From the NCBI RefSeq assembly GCF_011751885.2, contig NZ_CP061771.1:1612001-1676000 (forward strand): a stretch of 64,000 nt of DNA, written 5' to 3'. Shown piece by piece: positions 42,470 through 51,605 of the stretch (the stretch's first letter is position 1; each line of letters starts with the position of its first letter). The position numbers and the translations under genes are program-made. The notes under the pieces are model-generated. The model was not told the origin of the DNA and did not search any database. It worked only from the letters and a program-made list of their open reading frames with translations. Source of the DNA: Salinibacterium sp. ZJ450. GTDB lineage: Bacteria; Actinomycetota; Actinomycetes; Actinomycetales; Microbacteriaceae.

Positions 42470-43693
42470 CTAAAGCAGCGCCACGGGGTTGGCGAGGCGC
42501 CACCAGAAGCCAGGGTCCGCGACATCCGAATCCAGCACCAGCGGCAGCTCGATAGTGCGATCGCCGACCACGAACGTGGCAGTGCCGGCCTCCTCGCCGG
42601 CCTCTCCGGTGGTCACCGGGTCGCCGCTGACCAGCACGGAGATCGCGGTGCCGCCCCAGACCACCACGGACTCGGATTCGTCGGCCACCAGTCGGGCCGT
42701 GTCACCCCACGCGGTGCCGTACTCGGCGAGCACCGATCCGGCGGTGACGAGCGACACCTCCTGGAAACCGGCGGTCGCGCTCTGCAACAACGCCAGCACG
42801 TCCTGTTCCAGCCGGGCATCGTTCGGCGCTCCCATCACCACCCCGTACAGGCTGATCTGGGTGTCCCCCACCTGGTGACTGGCGGTGAACAGCAGGTTGT
42901 AGCCGAACACCCGCAGGGTTCCGGTCTTCAGCCCGGTGACACCCGCCTCTCCGAGCACCGGGTTGCTGTTCTCGAGCATGCCGATGTCGTGCATCCGCAG
43001 GCCGGGCGTCGCCACGATCTCGGCGATCACCGGATGCTGCAGCGCCAGTTGTGCCAGAGCCACAAGGTCGGTGGCCGTTGCGGTGTTCTCAAGCGAGATC
43101 CCGGTGGAATCCGCCACCGTGATGCCGGTGAAGCCGTGCGTGCTCAGCCACTCGCGCGCCACCGGCAGGTAGGCCTCCTGCGAGCCGAACGCCCAGTTCA
43201 CCAGGGTCTCAGTGTAGTTGTTCGCCGACTCGATCAGCACCAGCTGCAGCAGTTCGTACTCGGTGAAGCTCAGCCCGGCGCGCACCGGCTTCACCGAGCC
43301 GTTCACCGTCAGGTAGTCGTCATAGACCGCGACATCCTCTGCCGTCGTGGTCACCGACGGCCCGGACTCCCCCGGCTTCAGCGGCTTCTTCTCCAGCACG
43401 ACGAGCGAGGTGATCACCTTGGTGATGCTCGCCATCGGCACCGCAGCCTCGCTGCCACCGCGGGCGAGCGTGCCGTACCCGTCGGCGGCGATCAGGCTCG
43501 CGCCGTAGCTGGGAACGGACACCTCGGCCGCGACGCTCGGCGCCACCGAGTACGGCTGAACCACCGCCGTCGCGGGCGTCAGCGGCGCCAGCAGGGTCAT
43601 CGGCAGGTAGACGAGACTGCCGAGCACGACGCCGATACTGCTGAACACGGCGATCCGCCGCCTGCGATAGATCTGGTTGCGGGTCAGAGGCAC
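42470..43693 (-). CDS. D-alanyl-D-alanine carboxypeptidase (S11 family)
   Basis: 407 residues. An N-terminal membrane anchor (about 14-40) precedes the penicillin-binding fold: SxxK in MASITK, SxN in IESANNY and KTG in GLKTGTL. It trims peptidoglycan stem peptides outside the membrane. The C-terminal domain (about 290-407) is beta-rich. Its start faces the M4 protease gene, with a short shared promoter region. Confidence 0.88.
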   Translation of the reverse strand: MPLTRNQIYRRRRIAVFSSIGVVLGSLVYLPMTLLAPLTPATAVVQPYSVAPSVAAEVSVPSYGASLIAADGYGTLARGGSEAAVPMASITKVITSLVVLEKKPLKPGESGPSVTTTAEDVAVYDDYLTVNGSVKPVRAGLSFTEYELLQLVLIESANNYTETLVNWAFGSQEAYLPVAREWLSTHGFTGITVADSTGISLENTATATDLVALAQLALQHPVIAEIVATPGLRMHDIGMLENSNPVLGEAGVTGLKTGTLRVFGYNLLFTASHQVGDTQISLYGVVMGAPNDARLEQDVLALLQSATAGFQEVSLVTAGSVLAEYGTAWGDTARLVADESESVVVWGGTAISVLVSGDPVTTGEAGEEAGTATFVVGDRTIELPLVLDSDVADPGFWWRLANPVALL

Positions 43694-43725
43694 CCGATCA
43701 GTGTATGAACTGGCACACTCGGGTC

Positions 43726-44823
43726 ATGGCAGCCACACCGCATCCCGCCGTTCGTCGCAGCATCGTGCCGCCGTATCTGCTGGCCAGGCTGGCCCGGGTC
43801 GACGACCCGCGGTTCGCGGTGGCAGCCGACGCAGCCCGCCAGTCGTTGCTGACGGATGTCCCGCTGCGCGGCATCCGCGAGGGTGAACCGCCCGCGCATC
43901 CGAGGCGAGGCGCCATGCCCGCGCCGGACCGGGAGCCCGGCCTGCCGCAGCGATGGATTTCGGATGCCGCGGGACTCGAGATCCTGCCCGGGCGGCTGGT
44001 GCGGAGCGAGGGTAACCCGGCCACCGGTGATCCCGCGGTCGATGAGGCGTATGACGGTCTCGGCCATACCCACGCGCTGTTCTGGACCCAGTTCGGCCTC
44101 GACTCCATCGACGGGGTCGGCCTGCCGCTGGAGGCGAGCGTGCACTACGGGCACCACTACGACAACGCGTTCTGGGACGGCCGGCGCATGGTCTTCGGTG
44201 ACGGAGACGGCGAGGTATTCACCCGGTTCACCGCGTCGCTCAGCGTGATCGGGCATGAGCTGGCGCACGGCGTCATCCAGTACAGCGCCAACCTGCCGTA
44301 TCAGGGTCAGTCCGGCGCGTTGAACGAGTCGATCTCCGACGTCTTCGGCGCGCTGGTGGAGCAGCACGCGCTCGGTCAGGATGTGGCCAGCGCGAGCTGG
44401 CTGATCGGCGAGGGCCTGTTCACCGACCAGGTGGAAGGCCGGGCCATCCGGTCGATGAAGGCGCCGGGCACCGCGTACGACGACGACGTGCTGGGCACCG
44501 ACCCGCAACCGGCCAGCATGGACGGCTACATCGACACCGACGAGGACAACGGCGGGGTGCACCTAAACTCCGGCATCCCGAATCGGGCGTTCTACCTGGT
44601 GGCCGATGCCCTCGGCGGCAACGCCTGGGAGGCCGCCGGGCACATCTGGTTCGACACGGTGATGCGCGACGACCTGCCGACGACGGTCGATTTCGCCGGC
44701 TTCGCGCGCGCCACCATCGAGGTCGCCGCGGAACGCCACGGCGCGGGCTCGCGCGAGGCCGATGCGGTGGTGGTGGCGTGGGAGAGCGTGGGGGTACTGC
44801 TGCCGGCGGAACGGTCGGAGTAG
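43726..44823 (+). CDS. Protealysin-like M4 metalloprotease
   Basis: 365 residues. Zinc ligands H177 and H181 in HELAH and E201 in LNESISD, catalytic E178; the C-terminal helical half follows the thermolysin pattern. The short N-terminal propeptide holds the PPYLL motif typical of protealysin precursors, and there is no Sec signal peptide. ATG 43726 chosen; an in-frame ATG at 43705 is possible. A likely inhibitor gene follows after 10 bases. Confidence 0.88.
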   Translation: MAATPHPAVRRSIVPPYLLARLARVDDPRFAVAADAARQSLLTDVPLRGIREGEPPAHPRRGAMPAPDREPGLPQRWISDAAGLEILPGRLVRSEGNPATGDPAVDEAYDGLGHTHALFWTQFGLDSIDGVGLPLEASVHYGHHYDNAFWDGRRMVFGDGDGEVFTRFTASLSVIGHELAHGVIQYSANLPYQGQSGALNESISDVFGALVEQHALGQDVASASWLIGEGLFTDQVEGRAIRSMKAPGTAYDDDVLGTDPQPASMDGYIDTDEDNGGVHLNSGIPNRAFYLVADALGGNAWEAAGHIWFDTVMRDDLPTTVDFAGFARATIEVAAERHGAGSREADAVVVAWESVGVLLPAERSE

Positions 44824-44833
44824 CATCGGCCGC

Positions 44834-45106
44834 ATGAAGGTGATCGTGGTGCGCACCGGCGGCTTCGCCGGGCTCCGCGCCACCTGGGAGCTGCAGGTCG
44901 ACGACCAGCCGGACGCCCCCCGATGGTCGGCGTTCCTGCACGACCTGCCGTGGGACGACGTGCCGCCCGCCCCGCAGCTGCCCGACCGCTACATCTACCG
45001 GATCCGCTGCGAACCGCACGAGGTGGTGCTCACCGAACCCCAGGTGCAGGGACCGTGGCGGGAGCTCGTCGACCGGGTGCGAGCGGCGAACGAGGAATCC
45101 CGCTAA
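44834..45106 (+). CDS. Emfourin-like M4 protease inhibitor
   Basis: 90 residues, starts MKVIVVRTGGFAGLRATWEL, the pattern of emfourin, a slow-binding inhibitor encoded next to protealysin-like proteases. The spacing (10 bases) and order (protease, then inhibitor) match the known bicistronic arrangement. Function is inferred from position and the N-terminal match. Confidence 0.72.
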   Translation: MKVIVVRTGGFAGLRATWELQVDDQPDAPRWSAFLHDLPWDDVPPAPQLPDRYIYRIRCEPHEVVLTEPQVQGPWRELVDRVRAANEESR

Positions 45107-45129
45107 CTGGCCGGATCAGGCAGGCCGGA

Positions 45130-45948
45130 TCAGGCAGACGCCGCGGCCGGCAGCCGCAGCGCCCAGAGCGCGACGGCACTCGCCGACGCCACGTTCAGCG
45201 AATCCACCCCGTGCAGCATCGGGATCGTCACCACCCGATCGGCGCCGGCCAACGCCGAATGGGTGAGACCATCGCCCTCCGACCCGAGCAGCAGCGCCAC
45301 CCGGTCAGGGGCGGATGCCGCGTACTCATCGAGCGGCACGGCGTCATCGGTCAGCGCCAGAGCCGCCACTTCGAAGCCCGCGGCGTGCAGCACATCGGCG
45401 GCTTCCGGCCATTCCGGAATGCGCGTCCACGGCACCTGCAGCACGGTGCCCATGCTCACGCGCACGCTGCGCCGGTACAGCGGGTCGGCGCAGCGGGGGC
45501 TGATCAGCACCGCGTCCGCGCCGAGCCCGGCGACACTGCGGAAAATGGCCCCGACGTTGGTGTGGTCGACGATGTCTTCCAGCACCACCACCCGGCGGGC
45601 GTCGCGCAGGATGTCGTCAACCGACGGCAGCGGCGGACGGTGCATCGCGGCGAGGGCACCGCGGTGCAGGTTGAACCCGATCAGCCGCTCCAGCAGCTCC
45701 GGTTCGGCCAGGTACACGGTCACGTCGTAGCTCTCGAGGAACGGGGCAACGTCGCCGAGCCACTTGTCCTGCAGCAGCACCGAACGCGGCTGGTGTCCGG
45801 CCGCAAGGGCACGCTGGATCACCTTGGTCGACTCGGCGATGTACAGGCCACCCTCCGGCTCCCGCACGCGCCGCAACGCGACATCCGTCAGCTGCGTGTA
45901 GTCGCTGAGGCCCTCGTGATCGAGGTCGTCGATCTGCACAATTCGCAC
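45130..45948 (-). CDS. SpoU/TrmH-family RNA 2'-O-methyltransferase
   Basis: 272 residues. Substrate-binding N-terminal domain, then the knotted SPOUT fold with VLEDIVDHTNVGAIFRSVAG (motif 1), LLLGSEGDGL (motif 2) and IPMLHGVDSLNVASA (motif 3). It methylates a ribose in rRNA or tRNA with SAM; the target cannot be assigned. GTG 45948 follows GGAG by 9 bases; the frame extends upstream to 46035 but would overlap the divergent sirtuin promoter. Confidence 0.87.
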   Translation of the reverse strand: MRIVQIDDLDHEGLSDYTQLTDVALRRVREPEGGLYIAESTKVIQRALAAGHQPRSVLLQDKWLGDVAPFLESYDVTVYLAEPELLERLIGFNLHRGALAAMHRPPLPSVDDILRDARRVVVLEDIVDHTNVGAIFRSVAGLGADAVLISPRCADPLYRRSVRVSMGTVLQVPWTRIPEWPEAADVLHAAGFEVAALALTDDAVPLDEYAASAPDRVALLLGSEGDGLTHSALAGADRVVTIPMLHGVDSLNVASASAVALWALRLPAAASA

Positions 45949-46046
45949 CTGCTGTTGCTCCGCTCCGGCGGTTCTGAAGGAAATCGGAAGATTCCGGATG
46001 CCGCGTCCGTTTATTCTTGCAGCAGCCACCCCCACCGAAAGTCAGC

Positions 46047-46883
46047 ATGATCATCCACGCCAGTCACGAGCTCGATGCGCAAGCCGACGCCGCCGCCGAC
46101 ATGCTGAGCGGCCGCATCACCGCGGTGCTCACCGGCGCGGGGCTGAGCACCGACTCCGGCATCCCGGACTACCGGGGTGAGGGGGCGTTGCCGCGCAATC
46201 CGATGACCTACCAGCAGTTTCTGGCCGACCTGCGCTACCGCAAGCGTTACTGGGCGGGCAGTCACCTGGGCTGGAAGCGGTTCTCGAGCGTGCACCCGAA
46301 CCCGGGGCACGAGGCGCTCGCCAGCCTGGAGCAGGCGGGCCTCACCAACGGGGTGATCACCCAGAACGTGGACGGCCTGCACCTGGCAGCCGGATCGCAG
46401 CGCGTGGTCGACCTGCACGGCACGATGGACCGGGTGGGGTGCCTGGTCTGCGGGCAGATCTACGCGCGCGACGCCATCGCCGCGCGGATCAGCGCGGACA
46501 ACCCCTGGCTGGAAGCACCGGACGCGGTGCGGCTGGCGCCGGACGGGGACGTCGAGGTCAGCGACATCGACGCGTTCGTGCTGCCGGAGTGCACGGTCTG
46601 CGGCGGGATGCTGAAACCGCAGGTGGTGTTCTTCGGCGAGCTGGTGCCCACCGAGAAGTTCGCGGAGGCACGGTCGATGGTGCTGGCCGCGTCGGCGTTC
46701 ATCGTCGCCGGCTCGTCGCTGGCGGTGAACTCCGGAATCCGCTTACTGGAGCAGGCCAGGCGCCGGCACATGCCGATCGTGATCATCAACCGCGGACCGA
46801 CCAAGGGCGACGGCCGCTCGGTGCTGAAGATCGACGCCGGAACCACCGAGATCCTCACCCGCCTGCGCGACCGGCTGGTCTGA
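46047..46883 (+). CDS. Sir2-family NAD-dependent protein deacetylase
   Basis: 278 residues. NAD-binding LTGAGLSTDSGIPDYRG, TQNVDGLH, catalytic His in DLHGTM, and four zinc cysteines in CLVC and CTVC. Removes acyl groups from lysines. It starts at ATG 46047; an upstream TTG frame lies too close to the -10 box TATTCT. Divergent from the methyltransferase gene. Confidence 0.9.
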   Translation: MIIHASHELDAQADAAADMLSGRITAVLTGAGLSTDSGIPDYRGEGALPRNPMTYQQFLADLRYRKRYWAGSHLGWKRFSSVHPNPGHEALASLEQAGLTNGVITQNVDGLHLAAGSQRVVDLHGTMDRVGCLVCGQIYARDAIAARISADNPWLEAPDAVRLAPDGDVEVSDIDAFVLPECTVCGGMLKPQVVFFGELVPTEKFAEARSMVLAASAFIVAGSSLAVNSGIRLLEQARRRHMPIVIINRGPTKGDGRSVLKIDAGTTEILTRLRDRLV

Positions 46884-46891
46884 CGCGGGCG

Positions 46892-47980
46892 TCAGTTCGG
46901 GGGCGTGGGTGTTTCGGCACGGGCGCCGGCCACCCGCTCCAGCAGGTCGAGCAGCACGTCGGCGGAGCTGTCCCAGTCGAACCGGGCCGCCTGAACCCCG
47001 GCCAGCCGGGAGCGGCGCTGCCACAGGTCCGGGTCCTCCAGCGAGCGGATCGCGGCGGCCGCCTCGCCGACACTGTCCGACGGGAAGTAAACGGCGGCCT
47101 CTCCCCCGATCTCCCGGAAGATGGGGATGTCGCTGACCACGATCGGTGTGCCGTGCGCCATCGCCTCGACCAGCGGGATGCCGAATCCTTCGTCCCGGGA
47201 CGCGGTGACCAGGGCGAACGCGGCCGCGAGCAGCGCGTCATACGCGTCATCCGTCGCCCCGTTGTGGAACACCAGCGCGCCCTCCGGCGCCAGCGCCGCC
47301 AGTCTGGCCTGGTCGGCCTCCGCCGGGCGGCTCATCAGGTGCAGCCGGTACCCGGGCAGGTGCTGCAACGCGCTCGCCAGCGTCTCCACGTTCTTGTACG
47401 GCATGAACGAGCCCATGTAGACCAGGTCGCGGGTCGCCGGTTGCGTGCGGTGCACGGCCGGCCGGTGGTCGGCGGCGTTGTGGACCACGGCGATCTCCCG
47501 CTTGGTCAGCCGGTGCCGCAGCATCAGGTCACGGGTGGTCTGCGACACGGTCGCCACCGCGTCTGCCCGGTTCAGCAGCATCCGCTCCGGCCACCAGGCC
47601 AGGTGGTACAGCCGCCAGAGCAACCGGATCGCCCAGGGCAGGTTGCGCGGCGGGGTCGGATGCGCGAAATAGATCAGGTCGTGCAGCGTGGAGACCAGCT
47701 TGTAGCGGCGCCCGAAGGTGCCCATGGTCTGCATCGGGGTGAACACGATGTCGGGGTTCAGCGCGTTCACCTGGCGGGCGACGAACGGCTCCCGCCAGCT
47801 GGTGGGCGCCGAGATCAGCTGCCACGGCAGGTCGGGCAGCATGGTCAGCTGCCGCTTGTCGGAGATCAGCATGGTCACCGGATGCCGCTTCGCCAGGGCG
47901 GTCACGATGCCCGCCGTGTACCGGCTGATGCCGTCATGGCGGCCGATGCGGGTGTAGCGGCAGTCGACGACAAGTTTCAC
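46892..47980 (-). CDS. GT4-family glycosyltransferase (mannosyltransferase-like)
   Basis: 362 residues. DCRYTRIGRHDGISRY at the start, LVYMGSFMPYKNVETL in the second domain and the EX7E motif in EGFGIPLVEAMAHGTPI. Resembles actinobacterial GT4 enzymes that add mannose or rhamnose to cell-envelope glycans; donor unknown. Its ATG overlaps the stop of the upstream hydrolase gene (ATGA), so the two are coupled. Confidence 0.85.
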   Translation of the reverse strand: MKLVVDCRYTRIGRHDGISRYTAGIVTALAKRHPVTMLISDKRQLTMLPDLPWQLISAPTSWREPFVARQVNALNPDIVFTPMQTMGTFGRRYKLVSTLHDLIYFAHPTPPRNLPWAIRLLWRLYHLAWWPERMLLNRADAVATVSQTTRDLMLRHRLTKREIAVVHNAADHRPAVHRTQPATRDLVYMGSFMPYKNVETLASALQHLPGYRLHLMSRPAEADQARLAALAPEGALVFHNGATDDAYDALLAAAFALVTASRDEGFGIPLVEAMAHGTPIVVSDIPIFREIGGEAAVYFPSDSVGEAAAAIRSLEDPDLWQRRSRLAGVQAARFDWDSSADVLLDLLERVAGARAETPTPPN

Positions 47981-48927
47981 GAGCGATCCGCCGTTTCGGT
48001 GAGGAATGCCTCGATCGCCTGGGCGGCGGGCTTCGGCGTTTCGTAGTGGATCAGGTGTCCGACATCCGGAATCACGATCAGCCGGGCATCGGGGAACAGC
48101 GCCTGCAGGCGGCGCTCGGCGGCGACCGAGGTGATCTGGTCTTCGGCGGCGGCGATCAGCAGGGTGGGAACGGTAATCGACGGCGCGAAGTGGCTGACAT
48201 CGGAGCTGACCGACGCCCTGAACGCCTCCAGCACCACGCGGCGGTCGGAGAACACGCTGAAATACCGGTCGTGCTGGTCGTGGATCCAGCGGCGCAGCCG
48301 CGGGTCGCGAGTCTTCGCCATCGCGACGCTCATCACCCGCACGATCACCCGATTGCGCAGCAGGGCGAAGCCGGCCCGCTCCGGCAGGGCGGCGGCCAAC
48401 CAGTAATAGAACACGGCAAGGCGGGTGAGGATGCCGCTGGGACCTGCCAGCGCGGGGGCGGCGATCGGGTTCACCAGCACCAGGCGCTTCACCGGCAGAC
48501 CCGCGGCGACGGCCTCGGACACCACAATGGAGCCGAAGGAGTGCCCCAGCACGACGGCGTCCTGCAGGTCGAGCGCGTCGATGAAGGCGGCCAGCCAGTC
48601 GCCGTACCCTGCGACGCTGTGGTCCCGGCCGAGCAGGCGATCGGATGCCCCGAAGCCGGGCAGGTCAGGAGCGATGATGCGCACGGCGCCGCCGAGCTCG
48701 GCGATCACCGGTTCGAGGCCGTGGTGGTCACCTCGGAAACCGTGCACCAGAACGATGGTGGTCGCGACATCCGTTGTATCCGTCGTCAGGATGGTGTCCG
48801 TCTGCGGCGCGTCGGCGGTCACGGCACCGTACTCCCAGTACCGGGTGGTGCTGCCGAGCACGTCGACTGACAGCGCTTTCACAGGCACCGCGCGGAGATC
48901 TCGGGCATACGGGGATTCAACGGACAT
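47977..48927 (-). CDS. Alpha/beta hydrolase
   Basis: 316 residues. Oxyanion loop LVHGFRGDHHGL, nucleophile elbow GHSFGS, acid Asp in AAEDQIT and His in DVGHLIH complete the triad. Cap helices lie at about 150-230. Ester or haloalkane-type substrates are possible. First gene of a two-gene operon with a glycosyltransferase, which hints at envelope glycolipid work. Confidence 0.85.
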   Translation of the reverse strand: MSVESPYARDLRAVPVKALSVDVLGSTTRYWEYGAVTADAPQTDTILTTDTTDVATTIVLVHGFRGDHHGLEPVIAELGGAVRIIAPDLPGFGASDRLLGRDHSVAGYGDWLAAFIDALDLQDAVVLGHSFGSIVVSEAVAAGLPVKRLVLVNPIAAPALAGPSGILTRLAVFYYWLAAALPERAGFALLRNRVIVRVMSVAMAKTRDPRLRRWIHDQHDRYFSVFSDRRVVLEAFRASVSSDVSHFAPSITVPTLLIAAAEDQITSVAAERRLQALFPDARLIVIPDVGHLIHYETPKPAAQAIEAFLTETADRS

Positions 48928-48978
48928 CGTGAGCCAGTTTAGGCGGGCGGACCCTCGTGAAACGCGGATGCCCGCCCC

Positions 48979-48984
48979 TAGACT
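48979..48984 (+). promoter_or_regulatory. -10 box of treS
   Basis: TAGACT ends 6 bases before the GTG start of treS at 48991, so the transcript should start at the codon itself. Confidence 0.55.
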
Positions 48985-48990
48985 CAAACG

Positions 48991-50715
48991 GTGACTTTCA
49001 CCGCGCCTATCACGCTGCCAGGTTTGACGCTCGACCCTCACTGGTACCGAAGGTCGGTGTTCTACGAAGTGATGGTGCGGTCCTTCGTCGACAGCAACGG
49101 CGACGGCAGCGGCGATCTCGCCGGGCTGATCGGCAAACTCGATTACCTGCAGTGGCTGGGCGTTGACGCGCTCTGGCTGCCGCCGTTCTTCCAGTCGCCG
49201 CTCCGCGACGGCGGCTACGACGTCGCCGACTACAAGGCGATCCTTCCCGAGTTCGGCACGCTCGACGAGTTCCGTGACCTGGTCACCCGGGCGCACGAGC
49301 GCAACATGCGCGTGATCATCGACCTGGTGCTGAACCACACCTCGGACCAGCACGAGTGGTTCCAGCAGTCGCGCAGCGACCCGGAAGGACCGTACGGCGA
49401 CTTCTACGTGTGGAGCGACACCGACGAGAAGTACGAGAACATCCGGATCATCTTCACCGACTACGAGGACTCGAACTGGGCGTTCGACTCCGAGCGTCGG
49501 CAGTTCTACTTCCACCGGTTCTTCTCGCACCAGCCCGACCTGAACTTCGACAACCCTGCCGTGCACGAGGCGATCTTCGACGTGGTGCGGTTCTGGCTCG
49601 ACCTCGGCATCGACGGGTTCCGGCTGGACGCCGTGCCCTACCTGTTCGAGTCCGACGAGGGCAACGGTGAGGGCGAGCCGCCCACCCACGAGTTCCTGAA
49701 GAAGCTGCGCGCCATGGTGGACCGCGACTACCCCGGCCGGATCATGATCGCCGAGGCGAACCAGTGGCCCCGTGAGGTCGCGGCGTTCTTCGGCACCGAA
49801 GAGGAGCCGGAATGCCACATGGCGTTCGACTTCCCGGTGATGCCGCGCATCTTCTACTCGCTGCGGTCGCAGCAGGCCAACGAACTGGTGCGGGTGCTGT
49901 CGGAGACCACCGACATCCCGGAGGGCGCCGGATGGGGCGTCTTCCTGCGCAACCACGACGAGCTCACCCTCGAGATGGTCAGCGAGGAATACCGGCAGGC
50001 GATGTACGGCTGGTACGCCTACGACCCGCGGATGCGGGTGAATGTCGGCATCCGTCGCCGGCTGGCCCCGCTGCTGGACAACTCGCGCGCCGAGCTGGAG
50101 CTGGTGCACGCCCTGTTGTTCTCGCTGCCGGGCAGCCCGTTCCTGTACTACGGCGACGAGATCGGGATGGGCGACAACATCTGGCTGCCCGACCGCGACG
50201 CATCGCGCACCCCGATGCAGTGGACCCCGGACCGCAACGCCGGGTTCTCCACCGCGGATCCCGGCAAGGTGTACCTGCCGGTGGTGCAGTCGCTGGTGTA
50301 CAACTACAGCCAGATCAACGTGGAGTCCCAGCTGGCGCAATCCCGGTCGTTGCTGCACTGGGTGCGCAACGTCATCCACGTGCGCAAGGCGCACCCCGCG
50401 TTCGGGCTCGGCACGATCACGGTGCTGCGCACCAACCACGACTCGGTGCTCGCCTTCGTGCGCGAGTACGCCGGATCCGGCACGCAGTTCGGTGACTCGC
50501 CCGAGCGCATCCTCTGCGTGTTCAGCTTCGCGCACAACCCGCTGACGGTGCAGATCGAGGCCCAGGAGCTGGCCGGCGCCACCACCTTCGACCTGTTCGG
50601 CGGCAGCCAGTTCCCGACGATCAGCGAAGAGGGCACCATCGAGTTGACCCTCGGAACCCAGAGTTTTTACTGGTTGCACGTGGGGGAACCTCGGTTTGCC
50701 GGTGGTCGCCTGTAG
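48991..50715 (+). CDS. treS: Trehalose synthase (maltose alpha-D-glucosyltransferase)
   Basis: 574 residues, GH13. Begins LDPHWYRRSVFYEVMVRSF, has the calcium/NHT region LVLNHTSDQH, nucleophile D213 in GFRLDAVPY, acid E255 in MIAEANQW and D323 in NHDEL, and a C-terminal beta domain. It interconverts trehalose and maltose. No maltokinase domain is fused and none is adjacent, unlike in many actinobacteria. The exonuclease gene follows by 9 bases. Confidence 0.93.
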   Translation: MTFTAPITLPGLTLDPHWYRRSVFYEVMVRSFVDSNGDGSGDLAGLIGKLDYLQWLGVDALWLPPFFQSPLRDGGYDVADYKAILPEFGTLDEFRDLVTRAHERNMRVIIDLVLNHTSDQHEWFQQSRSDPEGPYGDFYVWSDTDEKYENIRIIFTDYEDSNWAFDSERRQFYFHRFFSHQPDLNFDNPAVHEAIFDVVRFWLDLGIDGFRLDAVPYLFESDEGNGEGEPPTHEFLKKLRAMVDRDYPGRIMIAEANQWPREVAAFFGTEEEPECHMAFDFPVMPRIFYSLRSQQANELVRVLSETTDIPEGAGWGVFLRNHDELTLEMVSEEYRQAMYGWYAYDPRMRVNVGIRRRLAPLLDNSRAELELVHALLFSLPGSPFLYYGDEIGMGDNIWLPDRDASRTPMQWTPDRNAGFSTADPGKVYLPVVQSLVYNYSQINVESQLAQSRSLLHWVRNVIHVRKAHPAFGLGTITVLRTNHDSVLAFVREYAGSGTQFGDSPERILCVFSFAHNPLTVQIEAQELAGATTFDLFGGSQFPTISEEGTIELTLGTQSFYWLHVGEPRFAGGRL

Positions 50716-50724
50716 CTTTCTTGC

Positions 50725-51414
50725 ATGAGCAATCCGTGGTTCGACACTCTTGGCGTATTTGATCTCGAAACCACGGGGGTGAATGTCGAAACCGCCCGGA
50801 TCGTGTCGGCCCACGTCGGCATCCTCGACACCACCGGAACGGTGCTCGAGGAGTGGACCTGGCTGGCCGACCCCGGCGTCGAGATTCCGGAAGAGGCCAC
50901 CGCGGTGCACGGCATCAGCACGGTTCGGGCGCGCGCCGAGGGGCGCCCCGCGGCCGAAGTGGTCGGCGAGATCGTCGCGACACTGCGCGGGCTGTTCTCC
51001 CGTGGCCTGGCGCTCACCGTGTACAACGCCCCGTACGACCTGACCCTGCTCAACCGGGAGGCGGTCCGTCACGGCATCGCGCCGCTCGAGCTGTCGGGGC
51101 CGATCATCGACCCGCTGGTGATCGACAAGGCCATGGATCGGTACCGCAAGGGCAAGCGCACCCTGGCCGCGGCATCCCAGGTGTACGGGGTCACCCTCTC
51201 CAACGCCCACGACGCCGGCGCCGATGCGGTCGCCGCTGGCCGGATCGCGCAGGCCATCGCCCGTCAGCACGCCGACAAGCTGCCGACGGATGTCGCGGAG
51301 CTGCACCGTCTGCAGATCGGCTGGTGCGCCGAGAGCGCCGCGAGCTTCCAGGACTACATGCGCCGCACCAAGGACCCCACCTTCACTACGAGCGGCGCCT
51401 GGCCGGAGCGGTAG
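50725..51414 (+). CDS. DnaQ-like 3'-5' exonuclease
   Basis: 229 residues. Exo I FDLETTGVNVE, Exo II VYNAPYDLTLL and Exo III NAHDAGADAV give the DEDDh arrangement of the epsilon-like family. It probably trims DNA or RNA 3' ends; no polymerase is fused. A hairpin at 51456-51498 follows its stop. Confidence 0.87.
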   Translation: MSNPWFDTLGVFDLETTGVNVETARIVSAHVGILDTTGTVLEEWTWLADPGVEIPEEATAVHGISTVRARAEGRPAAEVVGEIVATLRGLFSRGLALTVYNAPYDLTLLNREAVRHGIAPLELSGPIIDPLVIDKAMDRYRKGKRTLAAASQVYGVTLSNAHDAGADAVAAGRIAQAIARQHADKLPTDVAELHRLQIGWCAESAASFQDYMRRTKDPTFTTSGAWPER

Positions 51415-51455
51415 GGCTCGCCGCCGCCCGGGCTCCCTCCACGGTCGGAGTTCGG

Positions 51456-51498
51456 CGGCTCCGAAGGACGGAAACCCGGATTGCGTCCTTCCGAGCCG
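51456..51498 (+). terminator. Hairpin after the exonuclease gene
   Basis: 51456-51470 pairs with 51484-51498 at 14 of 15 positions around a 13-base loop. It lies 42 bases after the stop and precedes the VOC gene, so it separates two transcripts. No U-run. Confidence 0.5.
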
Positions 51499-51605
51499 GT
51501 GAAGTCCGTCGCTCGCGTTCAGCACCGGTCGACTACCCCGTCGGTTCGTCGTACGCTCGACGGGTAAACCCGCGCCGAACCGCTGTGCACCGGATGGGAG
51601 CACCC

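Noticed and set aside
48928-51603. Long N-terminal extension of the alpha/beta hydrolase frame
   Set aside because: It runs antisense through treS and the exonuclease. The hydrolase start at 48927 gives a normal-length protein.
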